DNA of 64,000 bases from Oscillospiraceae bacterium (GTDB lineage Bacteria; Bacillota; Clostridia; Oscillospirales; Oscillospiraceae). Location: the NCBI GenBank assembly GCA_910575815.1, contig CAJTFN010000002.1, positions 233,810 to 297,809 on the forward strand, read 5' to 3'. Made by a program: the position numbers and the translations under genes. Positions 49,430 through 58,158 of this stretch are shown one piece after another. The notes under the pieces are model-generated. The model saw only the letters and a list, made by a program, of their open reading frames with translations. It had not been told where the DNA came from and did no database searches. Each line of letters begins with the position of its first letter. The first letter of the stretch is position 1.

Positions 49430-50794
49430 ATGAAAAAAATTGAGAATAGGGCGATTGTTTGCTTTTTGCTGGCGCTGGTGCTGGCGGCTGGGACAGGGCT
49501 GTTTCTCATTCGTTATGTAGCCCGGGGAGACCGTTGGGCTTCCTCGGCGTTTAACCGCCACCTCTACAATGACCAGGGGCATTTGATGGCCGGGACGGTG
49601 GTGGACCGGGATGGGGATGTGCTCTCCTCGGTCCGGGATGGGAGACGGACCTATTACGAAGATGAGACCGTTCGCAAGGCCACCCTTCACGCTGTGGGGG
49701 ATTTACAGGGGAACATCGGAACCGGGGCGCTGAACGCGTTTGCTGGGCGCTTGACGGGATGGAATTTCCTCAATGGGGCCTTTGGCGCCGATTTGGGCGG
49801 CGAGCTGACCTTGACCATAGACGCTCGTTACAACTACGAGGCCTACCGGGCCCTGAACGGCAAGGCGGGGACGGTGGCGGTTTACAATTACAGGACCGGC
49901 GAGATTCTCTGCATGGTTTCTGCGCCCAGTTACGATCCCCTTCATGTTCCGGAGGATTTGGAGAGCAGCGAACGCTATCAGGGGGCCTATCTCAACCGTT
50001 TTCTCTCCTCCGGGTTTACCCCTGGCTCGGTTTACAAGACCGTGACGCTGGTGGCGGCCCTGGAGAACCTTCCAGGGGTGGAGGAACGGCGGTGGGGCTG
50101 TGAGGGCAGCGTTCCTGTGGGAGAGGAGATCATTGTCTGTTCCGGGGTTCATGGGGAACAGGATCTTGCCGCAGCCTTTGCCAACAGCTGCAACGTGGCC
50201 TTTGCCCAGATCGCCGTGGAACTGGGGACGGACACCCTCCGCCGCTACACGGAGAAGGCGGGGCTCACCTCCGCCTACGAGGTGGACGGGCTGCCCACCG
50301 CCAAGGGCTCCTTTGACTGGGACCTGACCCAGGGCCGCCTGGGATGGGCCGGAGTGGGGCAGGACCGGGATTTGGTGAACCCCTGCGGGCTGATGGTTTA
50401 CATGGGAGCCATCGCCGGCGGCGGCCGGGCCGCCTGGCCCTATCTCATCGCCGGGAGCAAAAACGGCTTGGGCATTCCCTCTCTGCCCCGCTGGACCCGG
50501 AAGACCGGGACCCTTATTGACCAGGGCACGGCGGAGAAGCTGGCGGAGCTCATGGCCGGGAACGTGGAAAGGACTTACGGCGCGGAACGCTTCCCCAACA
50601 TGGACCTCTGCGCCAAGTCCGGCACTGCCGAGGTGGGCGAGGGCCAGAGCCCCCACGCCTGGTTTGCCGGGTTCCTGCGGAACAAGGATGCGCCTTACGC
50701 CTTCGTGGTCCTTGTGGAAAACGGCGGCGGCGGCAGCCGCGTGGCGGGTACTGTGGCCGGGAAGGTGTTGGACGTGATGGTCAACGGATACTGA
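49430..50794 (+). CDS. Penicillin-binding protein transpeptidase (PbpA-like)
   Basis: 454 residues, a short class B-type PBP that crosslinks peptidoglycan outside the membrane. Membrane anchor at about 8-28; catalytic SxxK motif in FTPGSVYKTVT (serine near residue 198), SxN motif as FANSCNVAFAQ (about 248) and KTG-type motif as CAKSGTAEVG (about 395). The order SEDS then PBP matches the RodA-PbpA gene pairs of Gram-positive bacteria. Length and the short N-terminal region fit PbpA more than PBP2. AGAGGGGG precedes ATG 49430. Confidence 0.93.
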   Translation: MKKIENRAIVCFLLALVLAAGTGLFLIRYVARGDRWASSAFNRHLYNDQGHLMAGTVVDRDGDVLSSVRDGRRTYYEDETVRKATLHAVGDLQGNIGTGALNAFAGRLTGWNFLNGAFGADLGGELTLTIDARYNYEAYRALNGKAGTVAVYNYRTGEILCMVSAPSYDPLHVPEDLESSERYQGAYLNRFLSSGFTPGSVYKTVTLVAALENLPGVEERRWGCEGSVPVGEEIIVCSGVHGEQDLAAAFANSCNVAFAQIAVELGTDTLRRYTEKAGLTSAYEVDGLPTAKGSFDWDLTQGRLGWAGVGQDRDLVNPCGLMVYMGAIAGGGRAAWPYLIAGSKNGLGIPSLPRWTRKTGTLIDQGTAEKLAELMAGNVERTYGAERFPNMDLCAKSGTAEVGEGQSPHAWFAGFLRNKDAPYAFVVLVENGGGGSRVAGTVAGKVLDVMVNGY

Positions 50795-50809
50795 GAGGAG
50801 AAGAAGACC

Positions 50810-51313
50810 TTGAAAACGAGAGACAGGAATCTGCTCCTGCGCCGCGCCGGCGGGGAGCTGGACCAAATCTTTATCTACTTTATGCGCACAGCCCTGCGTA
50901 TCCAAAAAGAAGGCATCGTCCGCCTGCCCCTTCCCAACCCCCTGGAGCGGGAGCCCCTGCGCTGCTTTTTGGACGACGCGGTCAACGCCCTTTTGAATTG
51001 CCTGCCCCCTCAGCTGGGGCGGATGGTCCTGGAATCCCAGCGGGAGGCTCTTCTCAGCCGGGGGCCTCTGACGGCGGAGGACGTGTTGCGGCTGCGGTTC
51101 ATCCAGGAACTGGCCCTGTCCCTCCAGGGACGGGATATGGAGGACTTCTATTCGCTCTTTCTCAGCACCCAGGAGTGGTGGGGTCAGGCGGCCATGGAGT
51201 ACGCGGCACTGACCTTCTACCCCAATCTCTCCCCGGCGGTCCGGGAACGGCACTGCGTCGAAAACCCCATTGAGACGATGGCGCCGGAGCGGCTGCGGCC
51301 GGATCATTACTAG
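50810..51313 (+). CDS. Hypothetical protein in the SEDS-PBP gene run
   Basis: 167-residue soluble, mostly helical protein (start KTRDRNLLLRRAGGELDQIF, later DAVNALLNCLPPQLGRMVLE and GRDMEDFYSLFL). I do not recognise it. The start is TTG 50810, with AGGAG about 10 bases upstream and only 15 bases after the PBP stop, so it is co-transcribed with the wall genes. It may be an accessory factor, which is inference from position only. Confidence 0.65.
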   Translation: MKTRDRNLLLRRAGGELDQIFIYFMRTALRIQKEGIVRLPLPNPLEREPLRCFLDDAVNALLNCLPPQLGRMVLESQREALLSRGPLTAEDVLRLRFIQELALSLQGRDMEDFYSLFLSTQEWWGQAAMEYAALTFYPNLSPAVRERHCVENPIETMAPERLRPDHY

Positions 51314-51350
51314 CTGTATATTATTTAATATTTTTTTACGGAGGGTATCT

Positions 51351-51647
51351 ATGAATTTCAAAAAATACTTACTGCACGGACCCCAGCAGCTGGCCATGGG
51401 AGCCATCTTCTCCGGCATCGGCTTTCTGCTCTACACCCTGGCCACCATTGCGGGCCAGCAGTGGGCGGCGGACGCCCTGGCCTTCATTTTCAGCATTGTG
51501 TCGGTATACGTTTTTGCCTCCGTGGCCACGGACCGGCGGCAGAACAAGGCCTCTGTCAGCCTGAATCTCTACTGGGGACAGGCGGCGCTGTCCCTGCTCA
51601 CCTGCCTGTGCGCGATTTTGTCCCTGCGGGGAAAGACCGGGCTTTAA
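51351..51647 (+). CDS. Small membrane protein
   Basis: 98 residues with three hydrophobic segments (about 12-35, 40-60, 72-92) and a polar RRQNK loop. It has no known family. GGAGGG precedes ATG 51351; the gap after the previous gene is AT-rich. A strong terminator follows, which also serves metQ. Confidence 0.65.
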   Translation: MNFKKYLLHGPQQLAMGAIFSGIGFLLYTLATIAGQQWAADALAFIFSIVSVYVFASVATDRRQNKASVSLNLYWGQAALSLLTCLCAILSLRGKTGL

Positions 51648-51656
51648 GAAACGGCG

Positions 51657-51699
51657 AACCGCCCTCGGAGAGACCTGGTCTCTTCGAGGGCGGTTTTTT
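51657..51699. terminator. Bidirectional terminator between the small membrane protein and metQ
   Basis: AACCGCCCTC-GGAGAGAC (51657-51674), loop CTG, GTCTCT-TCGAGGGCGGTT (51678-51695) and TTTTTT. One mismatch lies in the 18-base stem. Confidence 0.88.
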
Positions 51700-51731
51700 G
51701 CGGCGGGGAGATTCGCAGGGCTCCTGGCGGC

Positions 51732-52526
51732 TCAGAAGGCCGGGACCACCGCGCCGCCGTAGGTTTGGTTGATGTAGTCCCGCACCGTGTCGGACTGGAG
51801 GGCCTTCACCAGGGCCTGGACGGCCTCGTTGTTCTCGCTGCCCTCCTTGACCACCAGGACGTTCACATAGGGGGAATCGGCGCTCTCAATGGCCAGGGCG
51901 TCCGTCAGGGGGTTCAGGCCTGCGCCCAGGGCGTAGTTGACGTTGATGGCGGCGATGGCCACCTCGTCCAGAGAGGCGGGAACCTGAGAGGCTTCCAGCT
52001 CCACGAACTCCAGATTCTTGGGATTCCCGGCGATGTCATTCTTGGTGGAATCCAGCTTGGCGCTGTCCTTGAGCGTGATGAGCCCCTGGGCCTCCAGCAG
52101 CAGCAGGGCCCGGCCCTCGTTGGTGGGGTCGTTGGGGACGGCCACCTTGCCCCCCTCGGGGATGGCGTCCAGGGACGCGCTCGTGCCCGCGTAGAGCCCC
52201 ATGGGCTCAATGTGAATCCCCGCCACGCTGGTCAGATGGGTGCCTCGCTCGGCGTTGAAATTGTCCAGATAGGGGACGTGCTGGAAAAAGTTCGCCGTCT
52301 CGTCGCCGTCCTCCACAGCGGTGTTGGGGAAGACGTAGTCGGAATACTCGGTGACCACCAGTTCGATGCCCTGTTCCTTCAGGATATCCACGCACTGGTT
52401 CAGAATTTCGGCATGAGGGGTGGGGGAAGCGGCAACCTTGAGGGTGGCCGTTTTTTTACCGCCGCAGGCGGTCAGGCTCAGGGCCAGAATCAGAGCCAGG
52501 GAGAGGGCAAAAATCTTCGTTTTCAT
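51732..52526 (-). CDS. metQ: D-methionine ABC transporter substrate-binding lipoprotein
   Basis: 264 residues. Lipoprotein signal peptide with lipobox LTACGG (cysteine near residue 20). The NlpA/MetQ fold follows, with KVAASPTPHAEILNQ, TEYSDYVFPNTAVEDGDETANFFQH, PYLDNFNAERGTHL and NDPTNEGRALLLLE. It captures methionine outside the membrane for MetNI. Last gene of the metNIQ operon; the 141-base gap to metI contains a CCGGTGCTTGAACCGG hairpin that may tune relative expression. Confidence 0.94.
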   Translation of the reverse strand: MKTKIFALSLALILALSLTACGGKKTATLKVAASPTPHAEILNQCVDILKEQGIELVVTEYSDYVFPNTAVEDGDETANFFQHVPYLDNFNAERGTHLTSVAGIHIEPMGLYAGTSASLDAIPEGGKVAVPNDPTNEGRALLLLEAQGLITLKDSAKLDSTKNDIAGNPKNLEFVELEASQVPASLDEVAIAAINVNYALGAGLNPLTDALAIESADSPYVNVLVVKEGSENNEAVQALVKALQSDTVRDYINQTYGGAVVPAF

Positions 52527-52667
52527 GTTCGGTTCCTCCAATTTCAACATAACGTTACGGTTTGGAATGTCTTGGGTATGCGCCGCCGTCCGGCAAGGTC
52601 CCCCTCCCCCTCTGCGCGCGTGAGGGGCGGAGAGACCGCCGGTGCTTGAACCGGCGCAAGGGGCTTT

Positions 52668-53351
52668 TTATTTCAAGCGTTTGTCGATGCGCACCGACAA
52701 GCGGCTGAAAACACTTTGGACCGCCTGGACCAGGATCATCAGGAGAATCACCGTCACCCACATGACGGAGGGGACGTGGCGCTGGTGGCCATAGCGAATG
52801 GCCAGGTCCCCCAGGCCTCCCGCCCCCACCATGCCGGCGATGGCGGTGTAGCCGATGATGGCGATGAGGGTGATGGACCCGCCCAGGATCAAGGAGGGCA
52901 TGGCCTCCGGCAGGTAGACCTTTCGCACGATTTGGAAGGGAGAGGCCCCCATGGACTGGGCTGCCTCAATGACGCCGCTGTCCACCTCGCTGAGGGAGGT
53001 CTCCACCATCCGGGCCACAAAGGGCGCGGCGGCCACCACCAGGGGAAGGATGGCCCCCCGGAGACCCAGCCGGGTTCCCATAACCAGCTTGGTGAGGGGG
53101 AAAAGGGCCACCATCAGGATGGCGAAGGGAAAGGAGCGGCCGATGTTGATGATCCAGCCCAGAACCGAGTTGACGGGCCGGTTAGGCCGGATGCCGTGGG
53201 GCTGAGTCAGGACACAGATCACCCCCATGGGCAGGCCGAAGAGATAGGCAAAGGCGGTGGACACGAAGACCATGACGAAGGTGGCCCAGCCCTCCTGGGC
53301 CAGGATGCTGCCGTACTCCGCCCAAAAGGCGGCGGTGAAAAGCTCAGGCAT
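52668..53351 (-). CDS. metI: Methionine ABC transporter permease
   Basis: 227 residues with five transmembrane helices. The permease-ATPase coupling motif EAAQSMGASPFQIVRKVYLPEAMP (EAA loop) is at about residues 136-159, and YTAIAGMVGAGGLGDLAIRYG matches MetI. Start ATG 53351 overlaps the metN stop by 8 bases, with AGGAGG inside metN. Confidence 0.95.
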   Translation of the reverse strand: MPELFTAAFWAEYGSILAQEGWATFVMVFVSTAFAYLFGLPMGVICVLTQPHGIRPNRPVNSVLGWIINIGRSFPFAILMVALFPLTKLVMGTRLGLRGAILPLVVAAAPFVARMVETSLSEVDSGVIEAAQSMGASPFQIVRKVYLPEAMPSLILGGSITLIAIIGYTAIAGMVGAGGLGDLAIRYGHQRHVPSVMWVTVILLMILVQAVQSVFSRLSVRIDKRLK

Positions 53352-54360
53352 GGTACTCGACCTCCTCTACGGTGATGTAAGGCTGGGAGCGAATGTAGCT
53401 CAGGGCCCGGGCGGCCTCGTTGGGGTCTTCGGGCAGGCTTAGCAGCATGGTGCCCGTGGTCTTGCCGCCCACGCTGCGGGTGTCCGCCCCCAAGATGCTG
53501 ACTTTCACGCCGCAGTCCATGGCGAGAGAGGCGATCAGGGGCTGGTTCACCGTGCCGCCGTTGAAGGAGAGCCGGGCGGCCCGGGTGGAGGCGGGGTACT
53601 GGGAGACGCTGGCCCCGCCGGGATACACCAATCGCCGGGCGGCGTCGGTGGAGGGGTTGGAGAAGATGTCCTGCACCGTCCCCAGCTCGGCCACGCTGCC
53701 TCCGTCCAAAATGGCCACTCGGGAGCAGATGGCCTCGATGACGCTCATCTGGTGGGTGATGACCACCACCGTAACGCCCAGCTTGGCGTTCAGGTCCTTG
53801 AGGAGCTCCAGGATGGAGACGGTGGTAGTGGGGTCCAGGGCGGAGGTGGCCTCGTCGCAGAGGAGGACCTTGGGGTCCGTGGCCAGGGCCCGGGCCACGG
53901 CCACCCGCTGCTTCTGCCCGCCGGAGAGCTGGGCAGGATAGGCGCGGGCCTTATCCGCCAGGCCCACCAGCTCCAGAAGCTCCGCCGCCCGCTGCCGGGC
54001 CCGGGCCTTGGGGACCCCGGCGATCTCCATGGGGAGGCAGACGTTTTTCAGGCAGGTTCGCTGCATCAGCAGATGAAAGCCCTGAAAGATCATGGTGATC
54101 TTCCGCCGCTGGAGCCGCAGCTCCCTCTCCGACAGGGCGGTCATATCCCTGCCGTCCACCAGGACCTTGCCGGAGGTGGGCCGCTCCAGGAGGTTCATGC
54201 AGCGCACCAGGGTGGATTTTCCCGCGCCGGAGAGGCCGATGATGCCAAAGATTTCTCCCTGGCAGATATCCAGGTTGATATCGGATAAAGCCCGGACCTC
54301 CTCTGGTCCGCCGCCGAAGCTTTTGCTGAGATGCTGAATTTGGATGATGGATTCCGTCAC
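53344..54360 (-). CDS. metN: Methionine ABC transporter ATP-binding protein
   Basis: 338 residues. ABC ATPase domain with Walker A GLSGAGKST (about 42-50), the Q-loop, signature LSGGQKQRVAVARAL (about 144-158), Walker B VLLCDEATSALD and the H-loop THQMSVI. The C-terminal NIL regulatory domain (about 262-338) binds methionine and gives feedback inhibition. The start is GTG 54360, with AAGGAG 9-14 bases upstream. A Met-specific T-box leader precedes the gene. Confidence 0.95.
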   Translation of the reverse strand: MTESIIQIQHLSKSFGGGPEEVRALSDINLDICQGEIFGIIGLSGAGKSTLVRCMNLLERPTSGKVLVDGRDMTALSERELRLQRRKITMIFQGFHLLMQRTCLKNVCLPMEIAGVPKARARQRAAELLELVGLADKARAYPAQLSGGQKQRVAVARALATDPKVLLCDEATSALDPTTTVSILELLKDLNAKLGVTVVVITHQMSVIEAICSRVAILDGGSVAELGTVQDIFSNPSTDAARRLVYPGGASVSQYPASTRAARLSFNGGTVNQPLIASLAMDCGVKVSILGADTRSVGGKTTGTMLLSLPEDPNEAARALSYIRSQPYITVEEVEYHA

Positions 54361-54547
54361 GATAGCAGCTCCTTTCCGTTGCTCACAGGGCCGGGGAAGG
54401 GTTCCGGGAACCACTTCGGTTTCCCCAAAGGTCCACACATTCCCTCATCCCCCGCGGCCGCCCGCCAAGAGGCGGTTTTGCCGGTCTTCCCTCCGCGGCC
54501 GTTTGGAAGGCTCCAGAGGGGTTCCCTCAGATTGCCGGACAGGGGAT

Positions 54548-54847
54548 TTTGGCAAACAAAAAAGCCCTTGAAGCAATCTGCTTCAAGGACGAGCGCGAAA
54601 AAACGCCGTGGTACCACCTTGATTCGCACGCTTCCTCGCGAAAGCGGCCTTTGAGAGTGCCATCACACCCCTGCGCTGTTACGTGCGCACACGTCGCGAC
54701 CTATGCAAGGCAGTCGGCCGCGCAACTCCGAGACCATGTTCGGCCAGCCCTTCCGTACCCCTTTTCACCAGCCGGGGCTCTCTTTGACGTATCGTCTGGC
54801 GTACTCTTCTCTTCATCGTCTTTGTGGTTATGAACTTGTTAGAAGTG
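54548..54847 (-). promoter_or_regulatory. T-box riboswitch (methionine specifier) for metNIQ
   Basis: On the minus strand the T-box core AAGGTGGTACCACG is at 54620-54607. Stem I begins GACGATGAAGAG near 54827 and has the GAGAGCCCC..GGGGTA distal arm. The specifier triplet before GTCTCGGAG is ATG (54737-54735). The terminator stem CCTTGAAGCA/TGCTTCAAGG (54588-54579/54575-54566) is followed by CTTTTTTGTTT. Methionine specificity fits the downstream methionine transporter. About 190 bases separate the terminator from the metN start. Confidence 0.93.
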
Positions 54848-54853
54848 ATTTGT

Positions 54854-54882
54854 AGTTTACACGGTTTCATCGGCCCTGTCAA
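54854..54882 (-). promoter_or_regulatory. Promoter of the metNIQ T-box transcript
   Basis: On the minus strand TTGACA (54882-54877), 17 bases, TAAACT (54859-54854). Confidence 0.75.
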
Positions 54883-54987
54883 TGACAGACTGCATAAAAT
54901 AACGGAGAATATCCCTCCGGAACTCGGCGAAAATAAACAAAACCACGGAAGAGACAGGGATGTTTTTTCTGAAAGCTTAGAATCAGA

Positions 54988-55016
54988 TTGCATGCCTTTG
55001 GCAAAACTGGTATGAT
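54988..55016 (+). promoter_or_regulatory. Promoter of the DUF368 gene
   Basis: TTGCAT (54988-54993), 17 bases, TATGAT (55011-55016), leaving a leader of about 105 bases with a GC-rich CCGGG..CCCGG stretch. Confidence 0.6.
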
Positions 55017-55130
55017 GTAGCCCGTAAAACCGGGCCCGATCACCTGGGAGAGAGGGCCTGTTCGCCGGGTCCCCGGGGCCTGGCGAAAGAGAAAACACGA
55101 CCAACGCTTCCCAAAGAGGAGGGCACAGCC

Positions 55131-55961
55131 ATGAGCGAAAAGCGCCGGCAGCGGTCCCGCTGGCTTCGGTATTTCTTCTGCGGTATTTTAATCGGCGCGG
55201 GGGCCATTTTACCCGGCGTGTCCGGCGGGGTTCTGGCGGTGGTGTTTGACATCTATCGTCCCTTCATGGAGGTTCTCACCCGGCCCCGGAAGGCCCTTCC
55301 CCGATACTGGCCAATGATGATTCCCCTGGGGGTGGGCTGGTGCGCCGGGTTCATGCTTTTTGCCAAGGGCATTGCCACCGCCATCACGCTTTCCAACGCG
55401 GTGACGACGTGGCTGTTCATTGGCCTGATTGTAGGCACGGTTCCCTCCTTGTTTCGGGAGGCGGGAAAGGAAGGCCGCTCCGCCGCCGCCTGGGGCAGCT
55501 TTGTGCTGTGCGCCCTGGCGGTTTTTGGGGGGCTGTTTTATGTGAGCCGGGTGGCCCATGTGGAGGTGGAGCCCAATTTCTGGTGGTACAATTTCTGCGG
55601 GGCTCTGTGGGGGATGGGCATTGTGATTCCCGGCATGACCTCCTCGTCGGTGATGATGGCTCTGGGGTTGTACAAGCCCATGCTGGAAGGCTTGGCGAGA
55701 CTGGATTTTCTGGTGCTCTCCGCTGCGCTGCCGGGGATGTTTTTGACCATTGCCCTTTTGGCCCGTCTGGTGACCTGGTTTTTCCGGCGGCATTACGCCG
55801 TGGCGTTCCATGGGATTCTGGGGTTTGTGGTGGCGTCCACGCTGGTGATTGTTCCCACGGTTTACAGCAGCACCGGGGAGGCGGTGCTTTCTGCTCTCTG
55901 CTGCGCCGCAGGGTTTGGGTTGGCGTTCTTTTTGGCAAGAATGGAGAACTCACCAGAGTAG
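55131..55961 (+). CDS. DUF368 polyprenyl-phosphate transporter (PopT family)
   Basis: 276-residue inner-membrane protein with about eight to nine helices. The two internally repeated motifs GILIGAGAILPGVSGGVLAVVF (about 17-38) and GMGIVIPGMTSSSVMMALGLY (about 163-183) are the family hallmark. DUF368 proteins have been shown to translocate undecaprenyl phosphate, recycling the lipid carrier for wall synthesis. AAGAGGAGGG precedes ATG 55131. It is monocistronic and followed directly by a large interspersed repeat. Confidence 0.9.
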   Translation: MSEKRRQRSRWLRYFFCGILIGAGAILPGVSGGVLAVVFDIYRPFMEVLTRPRKALPRYWPMMIPLGVGWCAGFMLFAKGIATAITLSNAVTTWLFIGLIVGTVPSLFREAGKEGRSAAAWGSFVLCALAVFGGLFYVSRVAHVEVEPNFWWYNFCGALWGMGIVIPGMTSSSVMMALGLYKPMLEGLARLDFLVLSAALPGMFLTIALLARLVTWFFRRHYAVAFHGILGFVVASTLVIVPTVYSSTGEAVLSALCCAAGFGLAFFLARMENSPE

Positions 55962-56290
55962 GGGCTGGTGCTCGCCCTTGCGGGCGGGGGAGATTTCAGC
56001 CATGAGGATGGCTGGTGCTTTGCACCCCCCATTTTCTCTTTTTCTTCCAGAAGAAAAAGAGAAAACGGGCCGTGCACGGTCCAAAAGAGAAAAAGAAGTA
56101 CGGGGGTTGCGATACGGGGGCGCGCCTGAATGACTGGATGAAGACAGGAATGTCTTCTCACGCGGCGCAGTTTAACGGGGGCTGGTGATTGTCGACTTGG
56201 CGTATTCCTCTTTCCGCTGTCGCTGGCCTGGTAATCGAATCGGCCTGGATTCCTTTTTCTTCATCGGCTCTTCTGTCGATAGAACACCCT
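55962..56290 (+). repeat. Large interspersed repeat, copy D
   Basis: Begins immediately after the DUF368 stop codon with GGGCTGGTGCTCGCCCTTG and ends TCTGTCGATAGAACACCCT. It contains all ordered hairpin units. The GAAGACAGGAATGTCTTC unit is intact here, while copies B and E have diverged to GAGACAGGAATGACTTC-type versions. Confidence 0.88.
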
Positions 56291-56351
56291 GTAGGGGCCG
56301 CCGCCCTGCGTCCGCCGTTGGCGGCGTACCCCTTGTGGGTGCCCGGCGGCC
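56291..56351. repeat. Short GTAGGGGC-type repeat beside copy D
   Basis: GTAGGGGCCGCCGCCCTGCG, then CCGCCGTTGGCGGCG and CCCTTGTGGGTGCCC. It follows copy D without a gap, as at copies B and E. The remaining sequence to 56445 is GC-rich with no gene. Confidence 0.6.
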
Positions 56352-56445
56352 TGGCTCCCGCAACTGCCATGCTCCCGATCTCCCAATCACCCGTCCCTCC
56401 GGAACCTCCGCCCACCAAAACGCTACCCCCTCCCCACATATCCAA

Positions 56446-56496
56446 CGCAAAAAGCCCTGGCGGTTCTCGTCCTGAAAACCGCCAGGGCTTTTTGCG
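56446..56496. terminator. Terminator of the alanine symporter gene
   Basis: A perfect 20-base stem (56446-56465 with 56477-56496) whose arms are CGCAAAAAGCCCTGGCGGTT and its inverse; the T-run on the minus strand lies within the stem end. Confidence 0.88.
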
Positions 56497-56511
56497 TTCG
56501 TATCGGCTTCT

Positions 56512-57957
56512 TTAATTCCAGAAATCCGTCTGCCCTTGCAGGCCAATGGAGGCGGCCTTGAATATCGGGTCCTGCCCATTCTCACGCTGACGGCAATAAT
56601 CCTTCAGCGCCCGAAGGGCGGTGCCGCCCAGAAGAACGATTACAGGCAGATTGATGAGGGCCATGATGCCCATGAGCACGTCGGCGATGTTCCACACCAG
56701 GGACACCTCCAGCAAGGCCCCTACGAACACCAGCGCCACCGCGGCCAGATTGAACACGGTCCGGCCTGCCTGGCCAATCTTCCGGCCCGCAATGTAGTTC
56801 ATGCAGCCCTCGCAGTAGAAGAGATTCCCCAGCAGCGTGGTGAAGGCGAACAGCAGCAGGGCCAAGGTGATGAAGTAGGGCCCGAAGGGTCCGAACACCG
56901 TGGCCAGAGAGGCCTGCACCAGGGGCGCGCCCTCCAGACCGCCCTTGATGTCCACGCCGGTGCAAAGGGTCATCATGGCCGTCGCCGTGCAGATCAGAAG
57001 GGTATCAATGAAGACGGACAGCATCTGGACCAATCCCTGCTTCACAGGGTGGGACACGTCCGCCGCCGCCGCTGCGTTGGGCGCGGAGCCAATGCCGGCC
57101 TCGTTGGAATACAGGCCCCGCTTGACGCCCTGCATCACCGCAGAACCGGCGAAGCCGCCGAAGATGGCCCTCCAGTCGAAGGCGTCGGCAAAAATCTGGC
57201 TCAGCACGGCGGGAAGGGCCTTGTAATTCAGAGCCATCACCAGAATCGCCATGAGGATGTACAAAACGCCCATCATTGGCACCAGCACGCTGGTCACCCG
57301 GACAATGCGCCGCCCGCCGCCAAAGATGCACAGCGCCACCAGCAGAGCCAGCAGCCCGCCTCCGACCACTGCCACCAGGCTGAACTCCTGACCTCCGATG
57401 GCCACCGTGCCCGCGGCGGTATAGAAGCCGTAGCTGGTAAAGCTGCTGATGAGATTGAAGGAACAGAGCATGTTAAACCCGCCGGCATAGGTAGCCACCA
57501 GGGCCACGGCAAAGAAAACGCCCAGCCCGCGGCTCCTCAAGGCGGCCTGGATGTAGTAGGAGGGGCCGCCGTAGCTGCCGCCCTCCGGGTCCCGCTTCTT
57601 GTAAATCTGCGCCAGAGTGCTCTCCACGAAAGCGGAGGCCCCGCCCACCAGGGCGATGAGCCACATCCAGAACACCGCGCCATAACCGCCGGCGGCAATG
57701 GCGCTGGCCACGCCCACGATGTTTCCCGTGCCCACCCGGCTGGCGGTGGAGACCATCAGGGCCTGGAAGGCGGAGATGGAATTTTGCCCCTTTGGCTTTT
57801 CGGATACCACCCGGATCGATTCCGGCAGCAGCCGCAGCTGGACAAGCCCGCTTCGCAGGGTGAAGTACAGGCCCACAGCCAGCAAAAGAATGATCAGGAT
57901 ATAGCTGTACATATAGCCGCTAATGGTGTCGATCAGGTTTGAGAACGCTTGATACAT
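56512..57957 (-). CDS. Sodium:alanine symporter (AGCS family)
   Basis: 481 residues with about 11 transmembrane helices; imports alanine or glycine with sodium. Family signatures include ALMVSTASRVGTGNIVGVAS (about residues 65-84), DPEGGSYGGPSYYIQAAL, GLYSNEAGIGSAPNAAAAA and YCEGCMNYIAGRK. In the usual AGCS motif the Ala/Ser-rich stretch is ALSAxVGTGNI; here STASRVGTGNI. It is monocistronic, ending at the 20-base terminator. The start is ATG 57957. Confidence 0.93.
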   Translation of the reverse strand: MYQAFSNLIDTISGYMYSYILIILLLAVGLYFTLRSGLVQLRLLPESIRVVSEKPKGQNSISAFQALMVSTASRVGTGNIVGVASAIAAGGYGAVFWMWLIALVGGASAFVESTLAQIYKKRDPEGGSYGGPSYYIQAALRSRGLGVFFAVALVATYAGGFNMLCSFNLISSFTSYGFYTAAGTVAIGGQEFSLVAVVGGGLLALLVALCIFGGGRRIVRVTSVLVPMMGVLYILMAILVMALNYKALPAVLSQIFADAFDWRAIFGGFAGSAVMQGVKRGLYSNEAGIGSAPNAAAAADVSHPVKQGLVQMLSVFIDTLLICTATAMMTLCTGVDIKGGLEGAPLVQASLATVFGPFGPYFITLALLLFAFTTLLGNLFYCEGCMNYIAGRKIGQAGRTVFNLAAVALVFVGALLEVSLVWNIADVLMGIMALINLPVIVLLGGTALRALKDYCRQRENGQDPIFKAASIGLQGQTDFWN

Positions 57958-58158
57958 GGTCGCTTCCTCTCTTCTCTTAAATTCCTGGAATTGTCGGTTC
58001 CGTTCCCCCGGAGGGACTTCCGTTTAAACCGTTCCAACCAGATGGAGCCGCCTGAAATCCCCTCAAATTCCCGGAGCTTCTCTCTCCGGTCAAACAGGCT
58101 AAAAACCGAACCCGCCGGTGGAGGGGCGCTTTCCGGCTCCCTTTTTTAAAGGGGGGCG

